Shown here: positions 15,964 through 25,373 of the stretch, in pieces
Numbering within the stretch: position 1 is the stretch's first letter
How the letters are laid out: every line of letters begins with the position of its first letter
Source: Glaciecola blandensis
GTDB taxonomy: Bacteria > Pseudomonadota > Gammaproteobacteria > Enterobacterales > Alteromonadaceae
Length of the DNA stretch: 64,000 nucleotides
NCBI RefSeq assembly: GCF_031846165.1
Contig: NZ_JAVRIE010000002.1
Location: forward strand, 558,001 to 622,000
Direction: 5' to 3'
Program-made: the position numbers and the translations under genes
Notes under the pieces: model-generated
What the model was told of the DNA's origin: nothing
Database searches by the model: none
The model's input: only the letters and a program-made list of their open reading frames with translations

Positions 15964-18252
15964 ATGCTAACAACTCTGAAAAGAATTGTTCAAGAAGTTA
16001 ACCAGATACCGGGGCTTGAGCCTGCGTTAGCGCGTTTAGCCACCTTAGTGAAAGAGACCATGAAAGTGGACTCTTGCGCTATCTATCTGGCTGACTACAA
16101 AAATCAAGTGCATGTACTCAAAGCAACCGACGGCCTCGAACGCTCGGCGGTAAATAAAGTCAAAATTGGTTTCAGTGAAGGTTTGATTGGCTTAGTCGGT
16201 CAGCGTGAAGAACCTCTTAATATTGAAAATGCGCCATTACATCCTCGCTTCAAACATTTCCCAGAAGTCAACGAAGACAGTTTATTCGCTTTTATTGGCA
16301 CACCTATAATTCACCAGCGTAAAGTGCTGGGTGTGATTTCTATGCAGCAGAAGTCGATTCGACGTTTTAGTGAAGACGAAGAGGCTTTCTTAGTCACACT
16401 CGCCACACAGATCGGATTGGAAATTGCTAACGCTGAAATGTTGGGTGTGCTCGATGTGAGCATTGACAATTCAGCCAACGATCAGAAAAGTATTAACGGT
16501 GTACCGGGTTCTCCAGGTCTCGCGATTGGTAATGCGGTTGTGTTAAATATGAAGCATGAGTTAAGTCAGCTCGTGCTTCGTAAAACTAGCGACCAAGCAG
16601 GGCAGGTAGAAGCGTATCGAAAAGCAGTAGAAATAACGCGAGGGCAGGTTGCGTCTCTTTCCGATAACTTGGGCAGCACCTTACCCGAAGATGTGAAAGC
16701 AATTTTTCAGCTTTATCACCAGCTCTTGGATGCCAACAGTTTGGGTCGAGAAGTCGAACAAAAAATACGCGAAAATTGGGACGCTGCCTCTTCCTTAAAA
16801 CTGGTTGTAGAAGCTTATGCTACAAAGTTCGCGAGCATGGAAGATCCCTACATGCAAGAGCGTGCCGTGGATATCGTCGACTTGTCGAATCGAATATTAC
16901 ACAACATTATGGACGCAAATTCATCTCCACTAAAAGACCCGGCGAAAATGCCTGAGTCAGCTATTCTTGTGGCGAAAGAAGTCAGTGCGCCGATGCTCGC
17001 CGAATTTCCAGCCAAACAATTGAAAGCCATTGTGTCTATACAGGGTTCAAATAACTCTCATGCGGCCATACTGGCGAGAGCGATGGGCGTACCAGCGGTA
17101 ATGGGTTTAGGCCAAGTGCCTTTGAACTTCCTCAATCATAAAGAATTGTTTGTGGATGGCTATTCAGGGCAAGTTGTTGTGTCACCCGAGGCGCTGGCTC
17201 GTGAAGAATTTTTACAACTCATTGCTGAAGAAGAAACACTGTCTCAAAAGATCGCCAGCCAAGCTGAAGCGCCTTCTACCACCCAAGATGGCTGCGATAT
17301 GACCTTGTTGGTGAATGCTGGTTTGTCTGCTGATTTGGAAATGGATAATAACAAAGAGGGAGCGGGTGTTGGTTTATACCGCACTGAAATCCCGTTTATG
17401 TTGCGAGAACGTTTCCCCTCTGAACAAGAACAATATGAGCTGTATCGCGCGATGTTAAATGCGCATCCTGAAAAAGAGATGACCATGCGTACCTTGGACG
17501 TGGGTGGTGATAAGCCCTTATCCTATTTCCCTATTAACGAAGAGAACCCATTTCTTGGCTGGCGTGGTATTAGGTTAACCTTAGATCATCCTGATATTTT
17601 TTTGGTGCAAGTGAGAGCGATGTTGCGGGCGAGTATCGGCTTGCACAATCTGCATATTTTGTTGCCCATGATTTCCACCTTAAATGAAATTGATGATGCC
17701 AAACGACTCATTAAGCAAGCCTTTCATGAAGTGAAAGAAGAGGCTGTGCAGGCTAATCAAGAGCTTTTCAAACCAGCCATTGGCGTCATGCTTGAAGTGC
17801 CTGCTGTGATTTTTCAGTTGGAACAAATTGCCGAGAAGGTCGACTTTTTCTCTGTCGGTACAAATGACCTTACGCAATATTTATTGGCGGTAGACCGAAA
17901 TAATAGCCGTGTTTCTTCTTTGTATTCTAGTTACCACCCGTCAGTTTTACTTGCCTTAAATCATATAATGAAGAGTGCAGAAGTAAGTGGAACACCCATC
18001 ACAGTGTGTGGGGAACTAGCCGGTGAGCCAACCGGCGCATTAATATTAATGGCAATGGGCTATCGAAAACTGAGTATGAATGCGCATAGCTTACGAAAAA
18101 TAAATTGGGTCATTCGGAATGTTTCGGTAGCTGAATTAGAAAATCTTCTAGCGGATATTCTCGGCTGTTGCGGCCCTGAAAATGTAAAAGAAATAGTAGA
18201 TGAATATCTTGAATCCAAGGGCTTGGGAGGCCTAGTTCGAGCTGGTTCGTAA
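15964..18252 (+). CDS. ptsP: PtsP, enzyme I of the nitrogen phosphotransferase system
   Basis: The 762-residue cytoplasmic protein has an N-terminal GAF domain (about 10-165) followed by the enzyme I body. The phosphorylated histidine is in GSNNSHAAILARAMG (H366). The C-terminal PEP-binding barrel has FYRTEIPF-like and SVGTNDLTQY motifs and a CGELAG segment with the catalytic cysteine. PtsP transfers phosphate from phosphoenolpyruvate to NPr (PtsO) and signals nitrogen/carbon state through the GAF domain. The rppH-ptsP order is conserved in Gammaproteobacteria. Full family length. Confidence 0.96.
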   Translation: MLTTLKRIVQEVNQIPGLEPALARLATLVKETMKVDSCAIYLADYKNQVHVLKATDGLERSAVNKVKIGFSEGLIGLVGQREEPLNIENAPLHPRFKHFPEVNEDSLFAFIGTPIIHQRKVLGVISMQQKSIRRFSEDEEAFLVTLATQIGLEIANAEMLGVLDVSIDNSANDQKSINGVPGSPGLAIGNAVVLNMKHELSQLVLRKTSDQAGQVEAYRKAVEITRGQVASLSDNLGSTLPEDVKAIFQLYHQLLDANSLGREVEQKIRENWDAASSLKLVVEAYATKFASMEDPYMQERAVDIVDLSNRILHNIMDANSSPLKDPAKMPESAILVAKEVSAPMLAEFPAKQLKAIVSIQGSNNSHAAILARAMGVPAVMGLGQVPLNFLNHKELFVDGYSGQVVVSPEALAREEFLQLIAEEETLSQKIASQAEAPSTTQDGCDMTLLVNAGLSADLEMDNNKEGAGVGLYRTEIPFMLRERFPSEQEQYELYRAMLNAHPEKEMTMRTLDVGGDKPLSYFPINEENPFLGWRGIRLTLDHPDIFLVQVRAMLRASIGLHNLHILLPMISTLNEIDDAKRLIKQAFHEVKEEAVQANQELFKPAIGVMLEVPAVIFQLEQIAEKVDFFSVGTNDLTQYLLAVDRNNSRVSSLYSSYHPSVLLALNHIMKSAEVSGTPITVCGELAGEPTGALILMAMGYRKLSMNAHSLRKINWVIRNVSVAELENLLADILGCCGPENVKEIVDEYLESKGLGGLVRAGS

Positions 18253-18289
18253 TTAGTGATGCCCAACAGGGCTTAGTTGTGGAAAATAA

Positions 18290-19096
18290 ATGGACCCAAA
18301 TCTCGAAATATTGATGTTGTGTGCTGTTCTCGGTTCGGTAGTAGGGATCTTGGCAGGCTTATTAGGTATAGGCGGTGGTTTAGTCATTGTGCCTGCCTTG
18401 GTGTTTTTATTACACTTCTTCTTAGGTCTCGGTGTAGAAGATAGCATGCCTATTGCAATTGCCACCTCGCTTTCAACCGTCATCATGACGGGCATGTCCT
18501 CTGCTCGCAGTCATTATAAACTGGGCAATTTAGATCGGCGCATTATCACTTACTGTGGTTTTGGGATCGCGATTGGTGCGACCTTAGGGGCGCACTTTGC
18601 AAGTCATATCTCTGGTGTATTATTGCAACGAATATTTGCTGTTTTAGTCATTGTGATTGCTTTACAAATGGTATTTGGTGGACGCAAGGCCTCTAAAAAT
18701 ACTATTGGCAATAAAGGCTTGGGTGGTATTGGCATCGGAAGTGGCTTCATTGCGGCGCTGATGGGAATTGGTGGGGGCGCATTAATAGTGCCTGTGCTTG
18801 TTTGGTTTCAAGTCAATATTCGTAAAGCCATCGGCTGTGCGGCGTTCAGTGGTATCATCATTGCTGTGTTTGGCACGCTGAACTTCATTTATACCGGCTG
18901 GGAGAAGCCTTACTTACCCGAATTTTCGTTGGGGTACGTTTACTTACCAGCCACCTTAGGCATCATTGCTACGTCTATCCTAACAGCGCCAATTGGTGCT
19001 AAACTAGGGCAAAAGCTAGACGTTGCCAAATTAAAGAAAGTGTTTGCCGCTTTCTTGGTCTTAGTCAGCATTAGAATGATTATAGGAATTGAGTAA
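18290..19096 (+). CDS. TauE/SafE (TSUP) family membrane transporter
   Basis: The 268-residue protein has about eight membrane helices in two repeats, each starting with a glycine-rich motif: GLLGIGGGLVIVPALV near residue 23 and ALMGIGGGALIVPVLV near residue 160. This duplication is the hallmark of the TSUP family, whose members export or import sulfite, sulfoacetate and other small organosulfur anions. The substrate here is unknown. It lies between ptsP and lgt, three bases before the latter, a placement common in this order. Confidence 0.9.
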   Translation: MDPNLEILMLCAVLGSVVGILAGLLGIGGGLVIVPALVFLLHFFLGLGVEDSMPIAIATSLSTVIMTGMSSARSHYKLGNLDRRIITYCGFGIAIGATLGAHFASHISGVLLQRIFAVLVIVIALQMVFGGRKASKNTIGNKGLGGIGIGSGFIAALMGIGGGALIVPVLVWFQVNIRKAIGCAAFSGIIIAVFGTLNFIYTGWEKPYLPEFSLGYVYLPATLGIIATSILTAPIGAKLGQKLDVAKLKKVFAAFLVLVSIRMIIGIE

Positions 19097-19099
19097 TAC

Positions 19100-19909
19100 A
19101 TGACAACGCCAGCTTCAAATATCCCCCCTCATTTAACGTTTCCCCAAATTGATGAAGTGATTATTCAATTAGGGCCTCTTGCCCTACGTTGGTATGGTTT
19201 GATGTATCTTGTTGGCTTTGTCGCCGCTTTTTGGTTAGCCAATCGCAGACTGTCACGTACAGACTGGAGCAAAGATCAACTCAGCGACCTCCTGTTTTGG
19301 GGGTTTATGGGCGTAGTACTCGGTGGCCGGGTTGGCTATGTATTGTTCTACAACTTCAGCGTATTTCTTGATAATCCACTGTATTTATTTAAGATTTGGG
19401 AAGGAGGGATGTCCTTTCACGGTGGCTGCTTAGGCGTCATTTTTGCCGCGTATTTGTATTCAAGAAAGCGTCAGTGGTCATTTCTTCGTGTTGGCGACTT
19501 CATCGCGCCTCTAGTGCCTATCGGTTTAGGGGCCGGCCGCATTGGTAATTTTATTAATGGCGAGTTGTGGGGACGCACAACTGACGTACCGTGGGCTTTT
19601 GTTTTTCCGAATGCCGGCGAATATCCTCGCCATGCATCTCAATTATATGAGTTTGCACTTGAAGGTGTTCTTCTCTTTGTCATTTTGTGGTTGTATTCCG
19701 CTAAACCGCGCCCAGTGGGTTCAGTAGGTGGTTTGTTTCTAGTGGGTTACGGTAGTTTCCGTTTCTTCGTAGAGTACTTCCGTGAACCGGATGCACATTT
19801 AGGCTTATATTCTTTCGGTCTTTCGCAAGGTCAACTACTGTGTATCCCTATGATTGTTGGTGGTCTAGGTCTAATTGCTTATGCTGTAAAAAAGGGTGAG
19901 AAAGCGTAA
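19100..19909 (+). CDS. lgt: Prolipoprotein diacylglyceryl transferase Lgt
   Basis: The 269-residue inner-membrane enzyme transfers diacylglycerol from phosphatidylglycerol to the lipobox cysteine of prolipoproteins. The Lgt signature GAGRIGNFINGELWGR is at 144-159 and the conserved HGG is at 107-109. About seven membrane helices. The stop codon overlaps the thyA start by one base, so the two are coupled. The lgt-thyA pair is conserved in many Gammaproteobacteria. Confidence 0.97.
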   Translation: MTTPASNIPPHLTFPQIDEVIIQLGPLALRWYGLMYLVGFVAAFWLANRRLSRTDWSKDQLSDLLFWGFMGVVLGGRVGYVLFYNFSVFLDNPLYLFKIWEGGMSFHGGCLGVIFAAYLYSRKRQWSFLRVGDFIAPLVPIGLGAGRIGNFINGELWGRTTDVPWAFVFPNAGEYPRHASQLYEFALEGVLLFVILWLYSAKPRPVGSVGGLFLVGYGSFRFFVEYFREPDAHLGLYSFGLSQGQLLCIPMIVGGLGLIAYAVKKGEKA

Positions 19910-20760
19910 TGAGTCAGTATGAAAAGTTGTGCCAACGCATCGTGGATGAAGGCACTTGGTTGAGTAACGAGCGTACCGGTCAGAAATGCTTAACAGTGAT
20001 TAACGCTGAATTGGAATATGACGTTGAGAATAAGTCATTCCCCTTGGTCACTACAAGAAAAAGTTACTACAAAGCAGCGATCGCAGAGTTACTAGGTTAC
20101 TTAAGAGGCTATCAAAGCGCTGCAGAGTTTCGTTCTATTGGCTGTAATACGTGGAATGCAAATGCGAATGAAAACCAAGCTTGGCTATCAAACCCTAATC
20201 GGCAAGGCGAAGATGATATGGGCCGCGTTTATGGCGTACAGGGTCGTCGCTGGCAAAAACCGGATGGTAGCCATTTAGACCAACTCGCTAAAGTTGTTGA
20301 TAATCTATCTCAGGGAATTGATGACCGAGGTGAAATCATTACTTTCTATAATCCGGGTGAATTTGATTTAGGTTGTTTGCGTCCTTGCATGCACACACAT
20401 ACATTTTCTTTGCTAAACGATGATTTGTACCTGACGAGTTATCAACGTTCTTGTGATGTCCCATTAGGGCTAAACTTCAATCAAATTCAGGTTTATGTGT
20501 TTCTTGCGCTTATCGCACAGATCACAGGTAAGAACCCCAAAAAGGCTTATCATAAAATTGTGAATGCGCATATTTACGAAAATCAGTTTGAACTCATGCG
20601 CGACGTACAATTAAAAAGACAGCCCTTTGCTAACCCAAGTTTGAGCCTAAACCCAGACATCAGGTCATTAAAAGACCTTGAAACTTGGGTAACAACTGAT
20701 GATTTCGTGCTCGAAGGATATGAGCATCATGAAGTAATTGCATACCCATTTTCAGTGTAA
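19909..20760 (+). CDS. thyA: Thymidylate synthase ThyA
   Basis: The 283-residue enzyme methylates dUMP to dTMP using methylene-tetrahydrofolate. The catalytic cysteine is in LRPCMHTHTF (C160), and the substrate-binding motif is SYQRSCDVPLGLNFNQ (178-192). The length and RPCMH form match the longer thymidylate synthases of Vibrio and Alteromonas rather than the 264-residue E. coli type. Its start overlaps the lgt stop by one base. Confidence 0.96.
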   Translation: MSQYEKLCQRIVDEGTWLSNERTGQKCLTVINAELEYDVENKSFPLVTTRKSYYKAAIAELLGYLRGYQSAAEFRSIGCNTWNANANENQAWLSNPNRQGEDDMGRVYGVQGRRWQKPDGSHLDQLAKVVDNLSQGIDDRGEIITFYNPGEFDLGCLRPCMHTHTFSLLNDDLYLTSYQRSCDVPLGLNFNQIQVYVFLALIAQITGKNPKKAYHKIVNAHIYENQFELMRDVQLKRQPFANPSLSLNPDIRSLKDLETWVTTDDFVLEGYEHHEVIAYPFSV

Positions 20761-20971
20761 GTAAGGTAATCGCGATTTTGCTTATGGGATTTTATACATA
20801 GCTTAATGAGAGTTTTGATTATTAAGCCGAATTGTAATAAAGTTTGTGCTCTAAACGACCGATATCTTAATCAACAACGCGTCTTTGTTTGCTGACTTTT
20901 CCCACGAAGCTAGCATGAGAGGCTGATATCTCCTTATCTAATGTGATGTGATACCTACAGAAGGCTACTGA

Positions 20972-21991
20972 ATGACAGTATCTGTGTTAATTTGTGACGA
21001 TTCCGGCTTTGCTCGAAAGGCAATGGCGCGCTCACTTCCCGACGGCTGGGATATTGATATATCGTTTGCAGAGCACGGGCAAGAAGCGATTGATATGATC
21101 AAAGAAGGTAAAGGCGATATTCTTTTCCTTGATTTGAACATGCCAGTGCTTGATGGCTATCAAACAATGGAAATTATTCGTAAGCAAGACCTGCCTACTT
21201 TAGTCATTGTGGTATCTGGAGATGTGCAAGAAGAAGCTAGAAATCGTATGTTGGCGATGGGAGCGATCGACTTTATTCGCAAACCCATCGACAACGAAAA
21301 ACTCACTACCATATTAGCAAAATATGGTATCTACAATGGTGATACCAGCGCATCTCATCGTGAACAAACAACGCAATTATCTGACACAGCAGACGAAGAC
21401 GAGAAGTTAGATGCCTTTCGCGAACTGGCCAATGTCGCAATGGGACAAGCTGGTGAAAACTTAGCGAAAGTCCTGAATGAATTTATTGAGCTACCTATTC
21501 CAAATGTCAGTTTATTGCATACTAACGAGTTGCATATGGCACTCGATGAAGTTAACCAAAACTCGCAGATGTCGGCAGTATCAAAAGGGTTCATTAGCAC
21601 AGGGATCAGTGGCGAAGCTATCATATTGTTCAACGACAGTAATGTTGAAAATATGGCTAATTTACTTGGCGCCACCAATGATGAAAACCATGAAGGTGCT
21701 GAAGTTGAAGCCTTAATGGATGTTTCGAATATTCTTATCGGTGCTTGTCTAAATGCGCTATCAGCCCAATTAAACGTAAAATTCACCCATAATTCTCCGA
21801 TTATTCTTGGGCTACATTGCGACCTGTATGAACTGATGAATAATCATGTTTCACGTTGGGACAAAGTGCTCGCGATAGAAATAGCTTATGCGATTTCCAA
21901 ACACAATTTGAATTTTGAACTTTTGCTATTAATTCCAGATCAAGATGTAGACAAAGTATTCAATCGACTCGTTTTCCAAAAGGTAGGCTAA
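20972..21991 (+). CDS. Response regulator with CheC-like phosphatase domain
   Basis: The 339-residue protein has a receiver domain (1-120) with phospho-acceptor D54 in LFLDLNMP and the conserved K104. A CheC/CheX/FliY-type domain follows (about 145-335). CheC-like helices are seen twice, as ELANVAMGQAGENL (E151, N154) and MDVSNILIGACLNAL (D250, N253). These E/D-xx-N pairs are the usual CheY-P phosphatase signature. The PAS-GGDEF gene begins one base after its stop, so the two are surely coupled. The pair may link a kinase signal, dephosphorylation and c-di-GMP output. The kinase is not in the window. Confidence 0.85.
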   Translation: MTVSVLICDDSGFARKAMARSLPDGWDIDISFAEHGQEAIDMIKEGKGDILFLDLNMPVLDGYQTMEIIRKQDLPTLVIVVSGDVQEEARNRMLAMGAIDFIRKPIDNEKLTTILAKYGIYNGDTSASHREQTTQLSDTADEDEKLDAFRELANVAMGQAGENLAKVLNEFIELPIPNVSLLHTNELHMALDEVNQNSQMSAVSKGFISTGISGEAIILFNDSNVENMANLLGATNDENHEGAEVEALMDVSNILIGACLNALSAQLNVKFTHNSPIILGLHCDLYELMNNHVSRWDKVLAIEIAYAISKHNLNFELLLLIPDQDVDKVFNRLVFQKVG

Positions 21992-21992
21992 C

Positions 21993-22964
21993 ATGAGTAA
22001 TATCGCTTCTGAAATGGCGAACATGCACTGGCAACATGACCTATTAAGTTCCATTGAAGTGGGCATCATCGTTTTGGATAAAGACTATAACGTTGAAGTG
22101 TGGAACCAGTTCATGGAGAACCACAGTGACGTGCGCCCTAGTCAAATTGCCGGTAAAAACGTATTCAAATTCTTCCCAGAGGTCGATGAGCAGTGGTTTA
22201 AACGTAAGTGTGAGCCAGTTTTTTCAATGGGAACACCCGCATTTATCATATGGGAGCAACGCCCATACGTTTTCAAGTTTGGTACAAGCCGCCCAATTAC
22301 ATCTACGTCTGACGTAATGTATCAAAACGTGACGATTTTTCCGCTTGCATCGACAAGCGGCAAAACTGACCGCATATGTGTGTTAGTTTACGACGTGACC
22401 GATCAAGCCGTTGCTAAGAAGAATATTGAAGGCTTGAACCAGCGCTTACAAGAAGTGAGTCGTGTCGATGGTTTAACAGGTTTATTCAATCGTCGCTATT
22501 GGCAAGAGCGTTATGAGCGCGAATTCAAAATGGCAGTGCGTAATAAGCCAGATATTTGTGCAATTATGTTAGATATTGATCACTTTAAAAAGGTAAACGA
22601 TACTTATGGTCATCACGCAGGTGATCTAGTGATCCAGCGCTTGGCAAATCTAGTCAAATTGGCCACCAGAGAAACCGATATTACAGGCCGTTATGGTGGT
22701 GAAGAGTTCTCTATCGTGTTACCTGACACAACTGAACGAAAAGCCAAGATTGTGGCTGAGCGATTACGCAAATTAGTTAGCCTAGATGCCGTGGCTTATG
22801 AAGATATTAATATTAAGTATACTATTAGTGTTGGTATCGCCCAGTTTTCGCCGAAATATACTCAAGCAAGTCAATGGTTAGAAGATGCTGATAAAGCCTT
22901 GTATCAGGCGAAGGAAGGCGGTAGAAATCAGGTTGTCTTAGCGTCAGAAGTGAAACCTACCTAG
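21993..22964 (+). CDS. PAS-GGDEF diguanylate cyclase
   Basis: The 323-residue soluble protein has a PAS sensor domain (about 15-135), a short coiled linker and a GGDEF domain (about 155-320). The active site reads GGEEF at 235-239. The product-inhibition site RETD is at 226-229, five residues before it, so the enzyme should be active and feedback-inhibited by c-di-GMP. There are no membrane segments. It begins one base after the receiver-CheC gene, implying translational coupling and shared signalling. Confidence 0.92.
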   Translation: MSNIASEMANMHWQHDLLSSIEVGIIVLDKDYNVEVWNQFMENHSDVRPSQIAGKNVFKFFPEVDEQWFKRKCEPVFSMGTPAFIIWEQRPYVFKFGTSRPITSTSDVMYQNVTIFPLASTSGKTDRICVLVYDVTDQAVAKKNIEGLNQRLQEVSRVDGLTGLFNRRYWQERYEREFKMAVRNKPDICAIMLDIDHFKKVNDTYGHHAGDLVIQRLANLVKLATRETDITGRYGGEEFSIVLPDTTERKAKIVAERLRKLVSLDAVAYEDINIKYTISVGIAQFSPKYTQASQWLEDADKALYQAKEGGRNQVVLASEVKPT

Positions 22965-23006
22965 GATAGACCCGTTTGTAAATCTAACTTGTGACTGATG
23001 CTTGAA

Positions 23007-23366
23007 TTAAGGGCGCATACCTATCACGTCGATAGGACATAAACCATTTCCCTCTAAATACATTACGCATGTAGAAAGCTGTGTTTTAACATAGATATCA
23101 TGCTTGATGATAGGCTCTTCCCAAAAGTGGGTTTGGTGGAGCACATGCCAAAACACACGTTCTTTGTGACTATAGGGTTGCATGCTTTGATTGTTGAGTT
23201 GTGACCATTCTTCAAATGTATCCCATAGGAAACATTCGAGCTCTTGATATGGAAGCTCATTTTGCCAATACGAGCGCATATAAAACGCTAACTGCTCGGC
23301 TTTATGGTCAATAAACTGTTGTACTAACAATATAAATAACTCAGTTAAGGATGCGATGTTTTGCAC
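23007..23366 (-). CDS. Small conserved-looking protein of unknown function
   Basis: The 119-residue protein starts from GTG and is rich in aromatic residues (YMRSYWQNE, FLWDTFEEW, HVLHQTHFWEE). No signal peptide, membrane helix or known motif is seen. It converges on the diguanylate cyclase gene with a 42-bp gap. I do not recognise it. It looks real because it is the only long open frame on either strand here and has a protein-like composition. Confidence 0.55.
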   Translation of the reverse strand: MQNIASLTELFILLVQQFIDHKAEQLAFYMRSYWQNELPYQELECFLWDTFEEWSQLNNQSMQPYSHKERVFWHVLHQTHFWEEPIIKHDIYVKTQLSTCVMYLEGNGLCPIDVIGMRP

Positions 23367-23493
23367 ATCTCAGATGAATACATACCGTTAGTATAGGTAG
23401 TGTTTGGAAACTTACTTCGGAGCAATGCTCTATTCTAGCTATCTATCTGTTATTCAAAAGTTTTTAATCAGTAACAAAAAATCGAAAGAACCA

Positions 23494-24501
23494 TTACCAA
23501 CCTAAATACGTAGTCCAACCTTTAATCGTCTTAGCAATGTAATCTGCTTGGCTAGCATCCAGTTCTTGACCAACAATCTCAACCTGACGATACACTTCCT
23601 TTAGTTCGGTATTGACTGCAACTTGGCGGTTTCTGCGCGTTTGCTTGCTCCAAGCGTTATCCCATTCACTGAACAAATCTAAAACGGGAATCTCTGTTTG
23701 TGCAACAATACTGGGGACTCGCTTGTTTAGCTCTCGAATTGGCCAATATGGACTATGCACAATTAACGCATCGACCTCCTGAAATGATGGGTTTCCATCA
23801 GCAACAAGCTTCACAATCGTCGCAGCTGAAATGCCTTGAGTTAGCACGATGCGATGACCCATCGTGGTAGACATATGCTCAAATCCTGACTGTAAATATG
23901 CTTCAACCTCGGTTGCATAGATAACTAATTGTGCTTCAGAAATACTGTTTTGAAGGGTTCGCCTATTCGTTATCTTAGCGACTTCTTGAGGTTCTTCCTC
24001 TTGCACATTCTGAGTATTCTCTTCACTTTCTACCGCATCATTTTCATCTTCTTGGTTTTCTTCTTCTCGGTTTTCCTCTGGATTTTCCTCTGGGTTTTCG
24101 GGTGAGCTTATATCTTCCTCTGTGTCAGTATCTTCGGTGATTGGAAAGGCAATGTTTGGGCCCAGTTGAAGCCCTAATGAGGGAAGTAGCACCGTTGTCC
24201 AGCCAGCTTTTGGTAAAATACCTGCTAGTTGATGCAGAGAGTTACTTTTGCCAAATGGAACATCGGCATCTGACAGAATAAAAATAAGCCCTTTGTTTAT
24301 CGGCAATTCGGAGCGTTGAATAAAGATAGGTAAACGATTGTCACCAACTTCTATCAATTCGTACTCATCTTGGTGTAGGCCTTGTTCGATATCTTTCGTG
24401 AGTAAATTATTGAAGCTAAGCGTTTGCGCCCTGACAGAGGTCGAATCCAGGGCGATGACAATAAAAACGATGAGTATCGATAAAAGGTAATTGGCTTTCA
24501 C
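23494..24501 (-). CDS. DUF3530-type secreted alpha/beta-hydrolase-like protein
   Basis: The 335-residue protein has an N-terminal signal peptide (ALDSTSVRA-Q near residue 25). It resembles DUF3530 proteins, thought to have an alpha/beta hydrolase fold. The segment LIFILSDADVPFGKS near residue 70 and LTQGISAATIVKLVADG around 230 fit the fold, with GIS in place of the GxSxG elbow, so catalysis is doubtful. A very acidic, Glu/Asn-rich low-complexity insertion occupies about 128-180. The start is GTG. Location is probably the periplasm or outer face. Function is unknown. Confidence 0.75.
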   Translation of the reverse strand: MKANYLLSILIVFIVIALDSTSVRAQTLSFNNLLTKDIEQGLHQDEYELIEVGDNRLPIFIQRSELPINKGLIFILSDADVPFGKSNSLHQLAGILPKAGWTTVLLPSLGLQLGPNIAFPITEDTDTEEDISSPENPEENPEENREEENQEDENDAVESEENTQNVQEEEPQEVAKITNRRTLQNSISEAQLVIYATEVEAYLQSGFEHMSTTMGHRIVLTQGISAATIVKLVADGNPSFQEVDALIVHSPYWPIRELNKRVPSIVAQTEIPVLDLFSEWDNAWSKQTRRNRQVAVNTELKEVYRQVEIVGQELDASQADYIAKTIKGWTTYLGW

Positions 24502-24673
24502 TAGTTATCTAAATTTGTAAGAGACTAATTTCCTTTATCGACCAACAAGCTTGGAAACTTAAAAGCTGAGTGATAATGCTTCAGTACACTGTGAATATAG
24601 GTATTTGGCCATTGCCTGCGATGCTGGGATGGAGGAACGTGAAGCTCGCGTTGATGGTTTTCTTGTGGTTCCC

Positions 24674-25342
24674 TTATGGCTCTGCGAAAAAGTCGTGATC
24701 ACTCTCAAAACGCATTACCTGTTCGCTAGAGGGGTGGGCGAATTGGTGCATTTGTGCATGTAGGCAGAGCCGTTGGCTCTTCGCCAAAGCAGCTTCATGA
24801 GCATACAGCCTATCACCCAATATAGGGTGGCCTAATGCTAGCATGTGCACGCGTAACTGGTGAGAACGACCGGTGATCGGTGTTAGCTCAACTAGAGTGG
24901 AGTAAGCATCACGGCTTACCACTTGATAGTGTGTTTGCGAGGGTTTTCCACGTTCGTGATCAACCATTTGTTTAGGCCGATTTGGCCAGTCACAAATTAA
25001 CGGTAAATCTATGCTGCCATGTTCCTGCTCAAGATGACCAAACACTCTCGCGAAATAGCGCTTAGAAGTGAGCCTATTTTCGAATTGTCTCGAAATATGC
25101 ACGTGGGCTGGCTTATTGAGTGCCAAAATGAGTATACCTGACGTTGCCATGTCGAGACGATGGACTATCGTTGCGCTAGGAAACACTCGTTGAACACGGG
25201 TTTGAAGCGAATCTCTATGTTCGGGCGCTTTGCCTGGCACAGTCAATAGCCCGCTGGGTTTATCGCACACCAGAATATCCTCATCTTGATACAGTATCTT
25301 TAGATAGGGATTTGTCGGTGGCTCGTAACTCAATAGCGCCAT
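24674..25342 (-). CDS. rluA: Dual-specificity RNA pseudouridine synthase RluA
   Basis: The 222-residue protein aligns with E. coli RluA from end to end. It makes pseudouridine 746 of 23S rRNA and position 32 of some tRNAs. The catalytic aspartate is in HRLDMATSG (D64, the same number as in E. coli). LPLICDWPNRPKQ and PITGRSHQLRVHMLALGHP are hallmark segments of RluA itself rather than RluC or RluD. rapA lies upstream on the same strand with a 31-bp gap, as in other Gammaproteobacteria. Confidence 0.95.
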   Translation of the reverse strand: MALLSYEPPTNPYLKILYQDEDILVCDKPSGLLTVPGKAPEHRDSLQTRVQRVFPSATIVHRLDMATSGILILALNKPAHVHISRQFENRLTSKRYFARVFGHLEQEHGSIDLPLICDWPNRPKQMVDHERGKPSQTHYQVVSRDAYSTLVELTPITGRSHQLRVHMLALGHPILGDRLYAHEAALAKSQRLCLHAQMHQFAHPSSEQVMRFESDHDFFAEP

Positions 25343-25373
25343 TGGATTATCGTTGCTCTTCTGTGTTCATGAG

